From Pavlovales sp. CCMP2436 (taxonomy: Eukaryota > Haptophyta > Pavlovophyceae > Pavlovales): a stretch of 13,153 nt of DNA. The notes under the pieces are model-generated. The model saw only the letters and a program-made list of their open reading frames with translations. It made no database searches and was not told the DNA's origin. The stretch's first letter is position 1; the number at the start of each line of letters is the position of its first letter. The translations under genes and the position numbers were made by a program. The stretch lies in contig MU631407.1 of assembly GCA_026770615.1 (NCBI GenBank), positions 36,903 to 50,055 of the forward strand, in the 5' to 3' direction. Of this stretch, positions 1-8,203 are shown piece by piece.

Positions 1-65
1 CCCCACCTGCCCTGACGTTCTGACGTCTGACTTCTTTTTTATTTTTCCTTTTTTTGCGCGCACAG

Positions 66-2729
66 GCACAGAGCTCCAACGACGCGCTCGGCTCGGATGT
101 GATGCGGAAGGTGCGCGCAGCGGCGGGCGCGCACATTCCAGTCGCGGCTCTCGAGGCGCTCATGTCGTCCGCCACCAGCGTGTTCGCGCCGACGCTCGCC
201 GCCGTCCTGCGGCGCGCGGGCACGGCTGCCTGCGCGACGGTGCGCACCAACGCAAACGTCACCGAGGCGGCGCTGCTCATGTCTGGCGTGCGGCGCGCGG
301 TCATGGTGCTCGACGAGGAGGACGGCGTCGTGGGCATCCTCACGTCGCGCGACGTGCTGTTCCGCGTGGTGGCGGCCGGGCTCTCGGCGGACACGACCAA
401 CGTGACGAGCGTGATGACCGCCTCGCCCGACTGCACGCTCCCCGAGGCGACCATCCTCGAGACACTGCACACGATGCACGACAACCGCTACCAGCACATG
501 CCCGTCACCACCGCGTCGGGCGAGCTGCTCGGCGTCGTGGACGCACTGCAGCTGGCCTACGTCGCGCTCGGCGGCGGCGCGGACGGCAGCGCCGCCGACA
601 GCTTCTGGGAGTCGGCGCTGCAGCTCCCTGGCGATGGCGGCGAGAGTGGCCGCGGCAGCGACGGTGGCTCTCGCTCTGGCGCGGGCTCGGATGCCGGCGG
701 CCGCTCGGAAGGTGGGGCCTCGCTCCGCACAGTCAACTCGACCGCGGTCGGCACGGCGCTCGGCGCCACCGCCCCTGCGCAGCCGCCGCACGAGCTGCCG
801 CCGATCCCACGACCGCCGCCGGTGGCGATGGCCGCCCTGCTTGCGGAGGAGGACCCGACGCAGCCGCAGCGCACCGTCGCGCAGCTGCGCCCCGCCAAGC
901 CGGTCCTGCTCTACGCCAAGGGCACCAGCGTGCTGGACGCGGCGCGGGCGATGGCGGCCAAGCGTGCGGACGCGGCGCTCGTGGTGGCCGCGGACGGCAC
1001 GCTACTCGGCATCGTGACGGACACGGACGTCTCGCGCCGCGTCGTCGCCAAGTCCCTCGACGCCTCGACGCTCGCGGTCACGGACGCGATGACGGCCAAC
1101 CCCAAGACGGCGAGCAGCTCGCAGCCGGCGATGGCTGCGCTCCGCACGATGGTGGCCAACCACTTCCGCCACCTCCCCGTCGTCGAAGCCAAGGGCTCGG
1201 CGGCGAGCGGCCTGCTCGACCTCACGCGCTGCCTCTACCACGCGATCACGGCGCTCGAGAAGGCGCAGCAGTCTAGCGACGCGCTCGGCTCCGTGATCAG
1301 CCAGGTGCGCGCCGAGGCGGCCGGCGGCGGCGGCGCCGTCGCCGACGCTGCCCTCGATGCGTTGCTCGCGAGTGCGGCGCAGATGTTCGCGCCGACGCTC
1401 GGCGACGTGCTCGCGCGCACGGGCGGCGAGGGCGACGTCGGCTGCGCGACGGTCGGGACGAACGAGACCGTGCGCGAGGCGGCGCTGCTCATGTCTGGCG
1501 CGCGGCGCGCAGTCATGGTGCTCGACGAGGAGGGCGGCGTCGCGGGTATCCTCACGTCGCGCGACGTGCTGTTCCGCGTGGTGGCGGCCGGGCTCTCGGC
1601 GGACACGACCAACGTGACAAGCGTGATGACCGCCTCGCCCGACTGCACGCACCCCGAGGCGACCATCCTCGAGACACTGCACACGATGCACGACAACCGC
1701 TACCAGCACATGCCCGTCACCACCGCGTCGGGCGAGCTGCTCGGCGTCGTGGACGCACTGCAGCTGGCCTACGTCGCGCTCGGCGGCGGCGCGGACGGCA
1801 GCGCCGCCGACAGCTTCTGGGAGTCGGCGCTGCAGCTTGGCGAGGGTGCCGACTCCGAGACCAAGTCGGGCGTCTCTGGCGGCGGCACCGGCATTGGCTC
1901 GGGCGGCCGCCGCTCGCGCGCAAACTCGATCACGCCGCACGACTCGGTGAGCGCCGTCGGGCGCGGCATGGCGGGTTCGCCAAGCAGGCAGGCCACCGAA
2001 GTCGACGTGTTCGACGGCCCGAGCCGCTTCGTCTTCAAGATCGCGGACGACAAGGGTGTCAAGCATCGCGTCACGCTCTCCTCGTATACGCTGCGCGCGC
2101 TCAGGGCGGCTTCGTCCGAGGCGATGCAGCTCTCGCCCGAGAAGGCAGCTCGCCTGCGGTATGCACGCGCCTGCAGACCGCCCGCCTGCTTGCCCGCGCG
2201 CGTCGTAGCGGACTGCATGGCTCCAGAGGCACGCTCGCCTCTGCAGCCCCTCGCGTTTCCCCGCATCCTCACTCTCATGCCCGGTTGCGCTCTCGTTTCT
2301 TTCAGGTTCTCGTATACCGACACCGACGGCGACCCGGTCTCGATGAGCACCGACGCGAGCGTCGCCGAGGCCGTTGCGCTCGCGCAGGAGGCGAGCTGGT
2401 GCGTGCAGCGCGCCCACCCCCAGCGAGCACTGCACGCGATAGCCCGAGCGCAGCGACCCTGCGCGAGCTGCGATAAGCGCCGCTGACCTTCCGCTGCCCC
2501 GTGCGCGCACAGGACGCATATCCCCGTGCAGACATCGTTCTCCTCTGCCGGCGGCTGGCTCAGCGTCGAGATGTCTGACGACCCGTCTGCTGCTGGTGCG
2601 ACGGGCGTGATGACGCCCGTGAGCCGAGATGCTCCCAAGGCGCAGAAGCAATTCTTCGGTGGCGTCGGCGCGATGATGGGCCTCGCGGTGGTCGGGACCA
2701 TCGCGATGAAGCTCCTCGACAGAAGATGA
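66..2729 (+). CDS. Multi-CBS, PB1-domain, tail-anchored protein (5' partial)
   Basis: Three exons are inferred: 66-2158, 2306-2398 and 2513-2729. All junctions are GT-AG with matching phase, giving 800 residues and a TGA stop. The left edge is a splice acceptor after a T-rich tract, so the N-terminus lies outside the window. Visible domains: CBS pair at about residues 55-170; Ser/Gly-rich then Pro-rich linker; a different CBS pair at about 269-397, ending GLLDLTRCLYHAI; a third pair at about 460-572, nearly identical to the first; PB1 domain at about 652-728, with a basic first half (FKIADDKGVKHR) and an acidic OPCA-type motif (YTDTDGDPVSM); and a hydrophobic C-terminal segment at about 775-796 followed by KLLDRR. 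This matches the plant and fungal CBS-CBS-PB1 family, which usually has two CBS pairs. CBS pairs generally bind adenine nucleotides and PB1 domains mediate protein pairing. The C-terminal helix suggests a tail anchor with the domains facing the cytosol. The exact role is unknown. Confidence 0.85.
264..625 (+). repeat. CBS-pair direct repeat, copy 1
   Basis: This 362-bp segment recurs at 1476-1837, exactly 1212 bp (404 codons) downstream. By hand count there are 7 substitutions and no indels. The last ~185 bp are identical in both copies. The segment encodes most of the first CBS pair, from EAALLMSG to ESALQL. Sequence upstream of each copy (66-263 against about 1270-1475) is related but clearly more diverged, with indels. 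Confidence 0.95.
1476..1837 (+). repeat. CBS-pair direct repeat, copy 2
   Basis: This is the partner of the repeat at 264-625 and encodes most of the third CBS pair. The two copies flank a different CBS pair, so the visible order is B-A-B. This suggests an ancestral A-B unit that was duplicated in tandem, with the first A expected upstream of the window. Confidence 0.95.
2159..2305 (+). other. Intron inside the PB1 domain, length a multiple of three
   Basis: The donor is GTATGC after CTGCG and the acceptor is TTTCTTTCAG. The intron is 147 bp, inserted in phase 2, and contains no stop in the host frame, so the frame stays open if it is retained. Splicing joins AARLR to FSYTDTDGD, which restores the PB1 acidic motif at the expected place. 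Confidence 0.8.
2399..2512 (+). other. Intron after the PB1 domain
   Basis: The donor is GTGCGT and the acceptor is GCGCGCACAG, with a phase 2 junction. Reading through would reach a stop at about 2484-2486. Splicing instead joins QEASW to THIPVQTSF and leads into the exon encoding the hydrophobic C-terminus. Confidence 0.75.
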
Positions 2730-3105
2730 GCTGCTACGATCGCCGCAGCCGTCACTAGGAGACTACAACAAAACGGCCCAAGCGCGGCATTACATCGATC
2801 ACGCCGCGCCTCAGTATAAATAACATTCAAACAAGCACCCCAGTAAATCCCCACTGGAAATCAGGATCGGAACAGAATACCCATGGGAATCTAAACTGAG
2901 CACTGTCCCAACATTTGGAACCGGCTTGCAAGATTAAATAATATAAGAATATTAAGAATGACGTGCGCACTGCGCAGCTCGCCTGGCCGGCCCTCTATAG
3001 CGAGGGCGGCGATCGCCTTCCCCCGGCCACGATTCCCAACAGGGGGTCTCTAGCCGGCGGGTAAGGTTGACTCAATAATCTTCCTTTTAACTGAATAAAC
3101 TTTCT
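2730..3105. other. AT-rich intergenic spacer, 3' flank of the CBS gene
   Basis: No supported gene is present. The base composition drops sharply to AT-rich after the stop codon, apart from a GC-rich island at about 2965-3062. AATAAA occurs at 3094-3099 and a TATAAATAA string at about 2814-2822. Either could serve 3' end formation of the upstream gene, but nothing here proves it. Confidence 0.5.
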
Positions 3106-3114
3106 TTTCTCACC
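3106..3114. repeat. Possible short terminal inverted repeat, left
   Basis: TTTCTCACC at this site is the exact reverse complement of GGTGAGAAA at 4586-4594. The two sites bracket the decayed retroelement and lie near the change in base composition at each end. Nine bases can match by chance, and no target-site duplication is visible. Confidence 0.25.
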
Positions 3115-3136
3115 AACAAACTATACATCATTGACA

Positions 3137-4529
3137 TTATGTCGGCTGGTGAGTGGTGGTGTGCGCGAGAGTTCCTCGAAAGTGATCAGTGGTGTTGCTG
3201 TGTATGACTCGAATTTTGATTGGTTCTGTGCCTGCCATTCTGGGTGTGCGCATTAGTCTGGTTATAGCATGTGGTGGCGGTTTGTGTGGTTTCCCTCCTC
3301 GTGTGGCTCCAGTTCTTGGTGCTTCTTGTGTCCATGGGCAGCTTCCTGCGGGTGCCAGTGGGGCTCCTCTGGGCGGCGGTGTGTCGTTGGTGGGTGGCCA
3401 GGGCGGGCCTACGCGGTAGAGATCCAGGGTACGGTGGACTTTCTTTCCGTCGACGTGGTGTGTGGCTACTGCTGTCGACGCGGAGGATGGTGGCAATGCT
3501 ATGTATCATGTTGTTGTTCATCCATTTGTGGTCCGCTTCCTGGTAAGACAACGACCACGGCGGGCGGGTGCTTTCTCCCATGGGGTCTGTGGGGTGCTCG
3601 ATCGAATTCCTGATTTTCAGGAATTCTTGTGTTTTCGGGGGTAGCGACTTGGCGTGGGCTATGGCTAGTTGGCGGATTCTTGCGGCTTCTTGAGGGTGCT
3701 GGCTTGGGTCGTGGCCGTCTACTCCCATTGCGGCGTAGAGGAGGCAGTTTCCGTCTCCGTTGACGTTCCTGTCGGTAAGGCCTATAGTGGCGTAGAGTTT
3801 CTCGAGTTCTTGTGCTTCTGTATGCGTCCAAGGGGTTGGTTTGATCTTTTTGGTCCTTTTGTTGGGTGTGGTCGGCGTGTCGCCTTGGGCGCGGGGGCGT
3901 TTGGGGGTGTTCTTTTTGACGGGGGTGGGTTTTTTCCTGGCTGCTTTACCGGCTTAATTTTGGTTTTGTTGTGTGTCTGTGCGGCCTTTGTGTTTGTTGA
4001 GTTTGTCCGCAAAGGCGTCGACGTTGTGCCTGGCTGATAGGTCCCGTGTGTTGCTCTGTCGTGGCTGGATTTGTGGGGGCGGGTGGTTGTGATTCGACTC
4101 ACCGTCGCTGTTGGTGTCCTGTGTGTCATCGGGATCGGCGCGTTTTAAGGTCGGTCCTTTGGTGATTACGCTCCGTTCAACCACTAGGGCTGCTGTCGCT
4201 GCAAGGAGTACGTCTTGTATCGAGCCGGTCTTGTAATCCCAATCTTTGTTGCGATCTTTGCATTCCCGGACTAGGTCTCGGGTCGCTATTGAGACGCTAC
4301 CGGCGTGGGCGTCTGGGTGGCTGAGAGCTGAGTCTGCTATGACGTTTAGTTCCTGTATTGATATACTGCCGTTGAAGAGGCGTTTGGTGATGGCGTCGCG
4401 CCGTTCGTGGCGTTGTCTGGCGGTTGCTGGGCAGGAGTGCATGATGTGTTCGACCGAGTCAGTTTCGCCAGTTGGTTGGTGGCCTTCATGGAGGAGCCTG
4501 CGGCCCGGGGCTGGTTCACGGATTATTTT
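3137..4529 (-). pseudogene. Decayed retroelement tail: RT-type Cys/His knuckle, basic linker and OTU-like protease
   Basis: Reading leftward from 4529, one frame gives RRLLHEGHQPTGETDSVEHI then MHSCPATARQRHERRDA. This resembles the Cys/His motif (ETxEHxxxxC) after the reverse transcriptase of many non-LTR retrotransposons. The frame runs to a TAA at 3954-3956. Beyond it, the same frame encodes a Lys/Arg/Pro/Thr linker, then TEAQELEKLYATIGL and VNGDGNCLLYAAMGV. DGNC is the OTU-family catalytic cysteine motif, with its Cys codon at 3744-3746. The frame continues to MIHSIATILRVD at about 3475. From there a different frame fits better: HHVDGKKVHRTLDLYRV, then IKIRVIHSNTTDHFRG, where DHF (His codon 3182-3184) could hold the OTU histidine, ending at TAA 3137-3139. 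One stop plus one frameshift make it a probable pseudogene. No polymerase catalytic core is visible upstream, so it looks 5'-truncated. The knuckle's first Cys pair is missing. OTU assignment is firmer than the element class. Confidence 0.65.
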
Positions 4530-4585
4530 CTACCACGATCACTATCATTCGGGATACAAAAAGAAGTTGCAAAATGGACGGCGGG

Positions 4586-4594
4586 GGTGAGAAA
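4586..4594. repeat. Possible short terminal inverted repeat, right
   Basis: GGTGAGAAA pairs with TTTCTCACC at 3106-3114. The neighbouring T-rich and A-rich bases extend the resemblance imperfectly. Confidence 0.25.
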
Positions 4595-4634
4595 TAAAAA
4601 CCTGTGAAAATCGGCGGATCTCAAACGCACCGCC

Positions 4635-4774
4635 GCCGACGCGCTGGTCGAGCTGCCCGTCGAGCTGCCCGTCGAGCTGCTCGGCGTCGAGCTGCACGTC
4701 GAGCCGCGCAACGAGCTGCGCATGGCGTCGCTCGAGCCGCTTCGTCTGGCCGACGCGCTGGTCGAGCTGCCCGT
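4635..4774 (+). repeat. 12-bp tandem repeat array flanked by 26-bp direct repeats
   Basis: GTCGAGCTGCCC occurs at 4647-4658 and 4659-4670. Variant units follow at 4671-4682, 4686-4697, 4698-4709 and 4710-4721. An exact 26-bp block, starting GCCGACGCGCTG and ending CTGCCCGT, is present at 4635-4660 and again at 4749-4774, 114 bp apart. In one + frame the array reads as repeated VELP-type units (ALVELPVELPVELLGVEL). There is no convincing start, splice acceptor or continuation, so I do not call it a gene. Confidence 0.85.
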
Positions 4775-5340
4775 GGTCGGGTGGCGGGGCCCGGGTGGTA
4801 GGAGGCGGGCGGGGGGCGCGGGGGTGTGCGAAAGCTGCGCCCCCCGCCCGCCCCTCGTCAGGCCTTACAGGACTGTGAGCGAGGCCTGCGTCCTTCACGG
4901 GTCGAGTTGCCGCGTTTGGGGAAGGACGAAAGTGGCTCCGCCGTCCTTCCAACCGCGCGCGTCCGGGGCCGCGACCTTCATTCACGCGCGACGGAACGAG
5001 CATGTGCTCGCGCGTCTTCTGATTCCGAAGGTCCCAGCGTGCGCGCGCAACGACGCCTCATCGCCTCGCCCGGGCCCGGCCCGCGGCCATTGTATGTGGC
5101 TTTTCAAAGTTGCGAAAATTCAAAATGCTCTTGAGGCAAATTGGGCGAATCCGTTCACGGATTGATGAATGCAGTGAATGCGTGTCTGTCTAATCCGTGT
5201 GAAGGATGGCCATACATTATTTTGCGTTGTTACTTACTACCCGTGAAGTCCGATATCGGGTAAGGAATGGAGAAAGAAAGAATGACTATGGTATGCAATC
5301 TTTCAGGATCTTTCTACGGAGTGTTGTTGTCATTAGCTTT
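4775..5340. other. Spacer upstream of the DAP3 gene, GC-rich then AT-rich
   Basis: The GC-rich half (to about 5090) has several open frames with no consistent codon pattern or recognisable motif. From about 5095 the composition turns AT-rich with no supported gene. The promoter of the downstream gene probably lies between here and 5690, but I recognise no specific element. Confidence 0.4.
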
Positions 5341-5583
5341 GAACACCTGAAGACACCTCTAGATGTAGAATTTGACGGGGTACAACTTCGGCCGCGGGGT
5401 CCGACACCTGATTTCAACGGGATCGTCATGAAAACGGCCTCCGAAGTTAGTGGGTTTGCAGTCTAAAATCACCCTCACTTTGGATGCCATTTAATCGTCA
5501 TTCCCGATGGAATCAGGTCCCAGAACACACGATCAAAGTTGTCCCCCGTCAAATTTTACGTCTATGGATATCTTCAAAGTTCG
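5341..5583. repeat. Imperfect palindrome (foldback repeat), about 240 bp
   Basis: The two halves are reverse complements of each other around a centre near 5462. Comparing 5371-5460 with the reverse complement of 5464-5553 gives about 62 matches in 90 without gaps. The block TTTGACGGGG (5371-5380) is perfectly matched at 5544-5553. Similarity continues outward to about 5345/5580 at roughly 70%. Many differences are C/T or G/A. It may be an old foldback element or two head-to-head copies of a short repeat. It lies about 110 bp before the DAP3 start codon. Confidence 0.75.
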
Positions 5584-5690
5584 ATGGAAACGAATTTCGG
5601 ACTCACTCTCGACGAGTCCACGCCCCGGTGCATACCCGGAACGGGTAGCTTTTCGACCGCTTTTAAAAGTCAAGTCGCAGGCGTCGCAGC

Positions 5691-7791
5691 ATGCGCTCGC
5701 AAGCGCGACAGCTTGTGCTGGGGCTGGGGGCGCTAAGGCGCGGGCGGGGCCTGTCCACCGCGGCGGCGGCGGCGAAGGGCGCGGCGCCCGCGAAAGGTGC
5801 GGGCGTGACCGATGGCCGCGCCTTCCGCGCGCTGCCCTTCGACGACGTGCCCATGCTCGAGCGCCTGCCAAACCCGTCCTCATGGGGCAGCAACCTCTCG
5901 GCAGTCTTCACGGGCAAGGCGATCGGCGAGCACAGCGCGGTGGACGCGAGCCGGTACTACGAGCTGCCGAGCGCGCATATCGCGCAGGTATTCCCCGAGG
6001 GCTTTGGCCAGGGCGTGGTCCGCGAGTTCACGACGACAAACCTGCCCGCGCTGATGGTGCGTCAGAGCGGGCTCGAGGGCCGCGAGATGCTAGCATCCCT
6101 GGCCAAGGACCCGGGCGCCCTCGGCAAAACGGCCGCTCTGCTCGTCAGAGGCAATCGTGGTGTGGGGAAGAGCACGACGCTCACCTACCTCGTGCACGCT
6201 GCGCGCAGCAGCGGCTGGCTCGTGTTGTTCCTGCCCTCCGCGCATACGTACATCAACACCCAGAAGCGCTTCCTCCCGCTGAGCGCGCTGCGAATTGAGA
6301 TTGGACTCGCCGGTGACGGGCTGGACGAGCTATTTGACGTGCCCCTCGCTACGCACGGGCTGCTGATCGGCTTTATTCAGGCGCACGAAGAGATCCTCGC
6401 GACACTCCCCGTCAAGTGCGCCGAAACCGGGGCGCTGACCGATGCGCTGCAAATCAACGTCAAAACGCTCTTAGACCTCGCGCAGCTCGGCGCGGTGAAG
6501 ACAGCGAGTGGCGAGGCGGACCCGCAGCTGAGCGCGCACGCGCTCGTCGCACTGCTGCGCGAACTGCGCCACGTGACCGAGGTACCCGTCATGCTGGCAA
6601 TCGACGACGTCAACGCCTTCGACCGCGGGGTGCGCAACATTTTCTTTTTTATTTCTTATTTCTTACTTTTAATTTTTTGAATTACTCCGCTCGAGTCCTC
6701 TCAGCACCACTGGGGGATATACTGCTGTAGTGCTCTTCTCACCACGCCCGAATCCTAGTCATAGCTCCAGCCCAGTCCCAACCTTAACGCTACTCGTGGC
6801 AAGGGTGCACCGCTGACCAAGCCTCCTAGTAACAATTATTTTCATTTCTTTCAATAATTCTGGAGCTACTTTGAGAACACTGCCAAGCCTTAAATCAATT
6901 ATTTCTGAATCAGGACCGGACTCTCAGTTTGCCGTTTCTATGAAATCAGTCCATTCTGAATCTGCAGCTAATAATACCCCCATCCCCCCCCCCCCCCACC
7001 ACCACCACCACCAGACCATCTTCCGCGACCCGAAAACGGCTCGCCCAATCCACGCCGATCAGTTCCTCCTGCCGCACCTCATCTCCTCCGCCCGTAAAGG
7101 CGGCTCGGCTCTTTGTAACGGCATCGTGCTCTGTGCCGAGTCCACGTCGCTCGTATACAGGTAATTGATTCGAATTTTCTGATTTGATTTGATGTTCTCT
7201 CATGCACACTCCAGCGCCATAGGCGTGAGGGGCGCTGGCCTCATGATGTTATCCGCTCAAGTGGGAGGAGGCGCTCAGCCCCTTGAGTAGCAATCGGGTA
7301 ACAAAAACAGTATATCAATAAATCATAATCATAATAAACATATTCGTAAAAATAGAACGAATAAATCAACAATAGAGACTAAGCATAGAATAAGAATAAT
7401 AACAATAACAATAATGATAGCAATAACAATAGTAGTAGTAGTAGTAGTAGTAGTAATAATAATAATAATAATAATAAACAGGCCGACGGAGACGCCGGGG
7501 TACCGGAAGAAGCGGATCAAGCGGGAGCGGCTCACGAAGTCCTGGGCGCACCCCGGCCCAGTCGCAGAGGAGGGCTCCACCGACGCCATCGTGCGCACAC
7601 TCGTGGTGCCCCACTACTCGGTACCCGAGCTCAACTCGGCCCTTCGGCTCTACGCGCACTCCGGTGCTTTCCGGCCTGCGGACCGCGCGCTTCACCGCGC
7701 GGCGTCGGAGGGCCAGGCCGCGGGGCAGGTGCACATGCTCACGTCCTCGCGCGGCGAGCTCGTGCGCAAGCTGTGCTCGCAGCTCGGGTGA
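5691..7791 (+). CDS. DAP3: DAP3 / mitochondrial small-subunit ribosomal protein mS29
   Basis: Three exons are inferred: 5691-6629, 7015-7160 and 7482-7791. They join in phase (0, then 2) to give 464 residues, somewhat longer than animal DAP3 at about 400. mS29 is a GTP-binding P-loop protein of the mitochondrial small ribosomal subunit. The N-terminus (MRSQARQLVLGLGALRRG, then an Ala-rich stretch) has the Arg-rich, acid-free look of a mitochondrial targeting peptide, which supports this ATG. Walker A is GNRGVGKS at residues 154-161. A Walker B-like strand, VMLAIDDVNAF, starts at residue 300. Exon 2 encodes FRDPKTARPIHADQFLLPHL and exon 3 ends with the C-terminal block VVPHYSVPELNSALRLY; both fit DAP3-family spacing. 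No frame break is seen, and the gene looks intact. The intron ends carry unusual simple repeats. The family call is strong; the exact exon edges are inferred. Confidence 0.9.
6630..7014 (+). other. DAP3 intron 1
   Basis: The donor is GTGCGC and the acceptor is CCACCAG, in phase 0; length 385 bp. The exon 1 frame stops at about 6678 in T-rich sequence, so removal is required. The interior is AT-rich compared with the flanking exons. The acceptor is preceded by 14 consecutive C (about 6984-6997) and then ACC repeats, in place of the usual mixed pyrimidine tract. Confidence 0.8.
7161..7481 (+). other. DAP3 intron 2, with a microsatellite at its acceptor
   Basis: The donor is GTAATT and the acceptor is AATAAACAG, in phase 2; length 321 bp. 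The 3' end is a compound microsatellite of about eight AGT units (7431-7454) followed by AAT units to about 7477. There is no pyrimidine tract between the repeat and the acceptor AG. Confidence 0.8.
7431..7477 (+). repeat. (AGT)n(AAT)n compound microsatellite
   Basis: About eight AGT trinucleotides run directly into about eight AAT trinucleotides, all inside DAP3 intron 2 and ending four bases before the exon. Sequence upstream (7320-7430) is also A-rich with imperfect AAT/AAC repeats. Confidence 0.9.
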
Positions 7792-8203
7792 GCACTGAGC
7801 AGAGAGGGGGGGGGATTAGAAGTAGGAGCACGGAGGTGGGCACATTGAACGGCATTCTATGGGCCAAGTGTGCGTTGGCGGAACAAAGGCCTCCGCGACC
7901 TGTGCATGGTTTCAGTGTGCAGCTCTCGCGCACCAGTATTTCTAAGCTACTTTGAAATAGCACCTACGACTACGGCTTGTTGCATCTATATAGATGGTAT
8001 AGCTGAGAGCCGCGGGCGACAACTAAATTTATTAATTATTTTACGGCGCGTGGGCTGTTAGTGTTGACACGTGCCAGCGGCAATTGGTGGCAGCGTTGAA
8101 GCGCGCGTGCCGCGGCGGAGACCCATGGTCACCGTACATCGCCACGGAACAGGGATCTAGCCAGGATTCAATAAGATATTGCTGATAATAATGTGTCCTA
8201 TCG
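7792..8203. other. 3' flank of DAP3 and spacer
   Basis: No supported gene is present. The sequence is mixed in composition, with a G run at about 7806-7813 and AT-rich stretches near 8024-8042. No clear AATAAA polyadenylation signal is seen. Confidence 0.4.

Noticed and set aside
1002..2651. 549-codon open frame on the minus strand
   Set aside because: It lies antisense to the CBS gene. GC-rich codon bias produces stop-free antisense frames, and its protein is Arg/Ala-rich with no domain.
1769..2854. 361-codon minus-strand frame
   Set aside because: It is also antisense to the CBS/PB1 exons, crosses their introns, and shows no motif of its own.
4647..4721. Possible CRISPR-like array
   Set aside because: The units are 12 bp, contiguous and degenerate with no spacers, in a eukaryotic context.
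5507..6298. 263-codon + frame overlapping the DAP3 start
   Set aside because: It runs out of frame through the clear DAP3 exon and begins inside the palindrome arm; its composition is Arg/Ala/Gly shadow.
6900..6920. Similarity of TGAATCAGGACCGGA in DAP3 intron 1 to GAAATCAGGATCGGA near 2856
   Set aside because: The match is short and imperfect with no extension, so it is compatible with chance.
7366..7734. Minus-strand frame with a long Tyr run
   Set aside because: The Tyr run is just the translation of the intronic trinucleotide repeat, and the rest is antisense to DAP3 exon 3.
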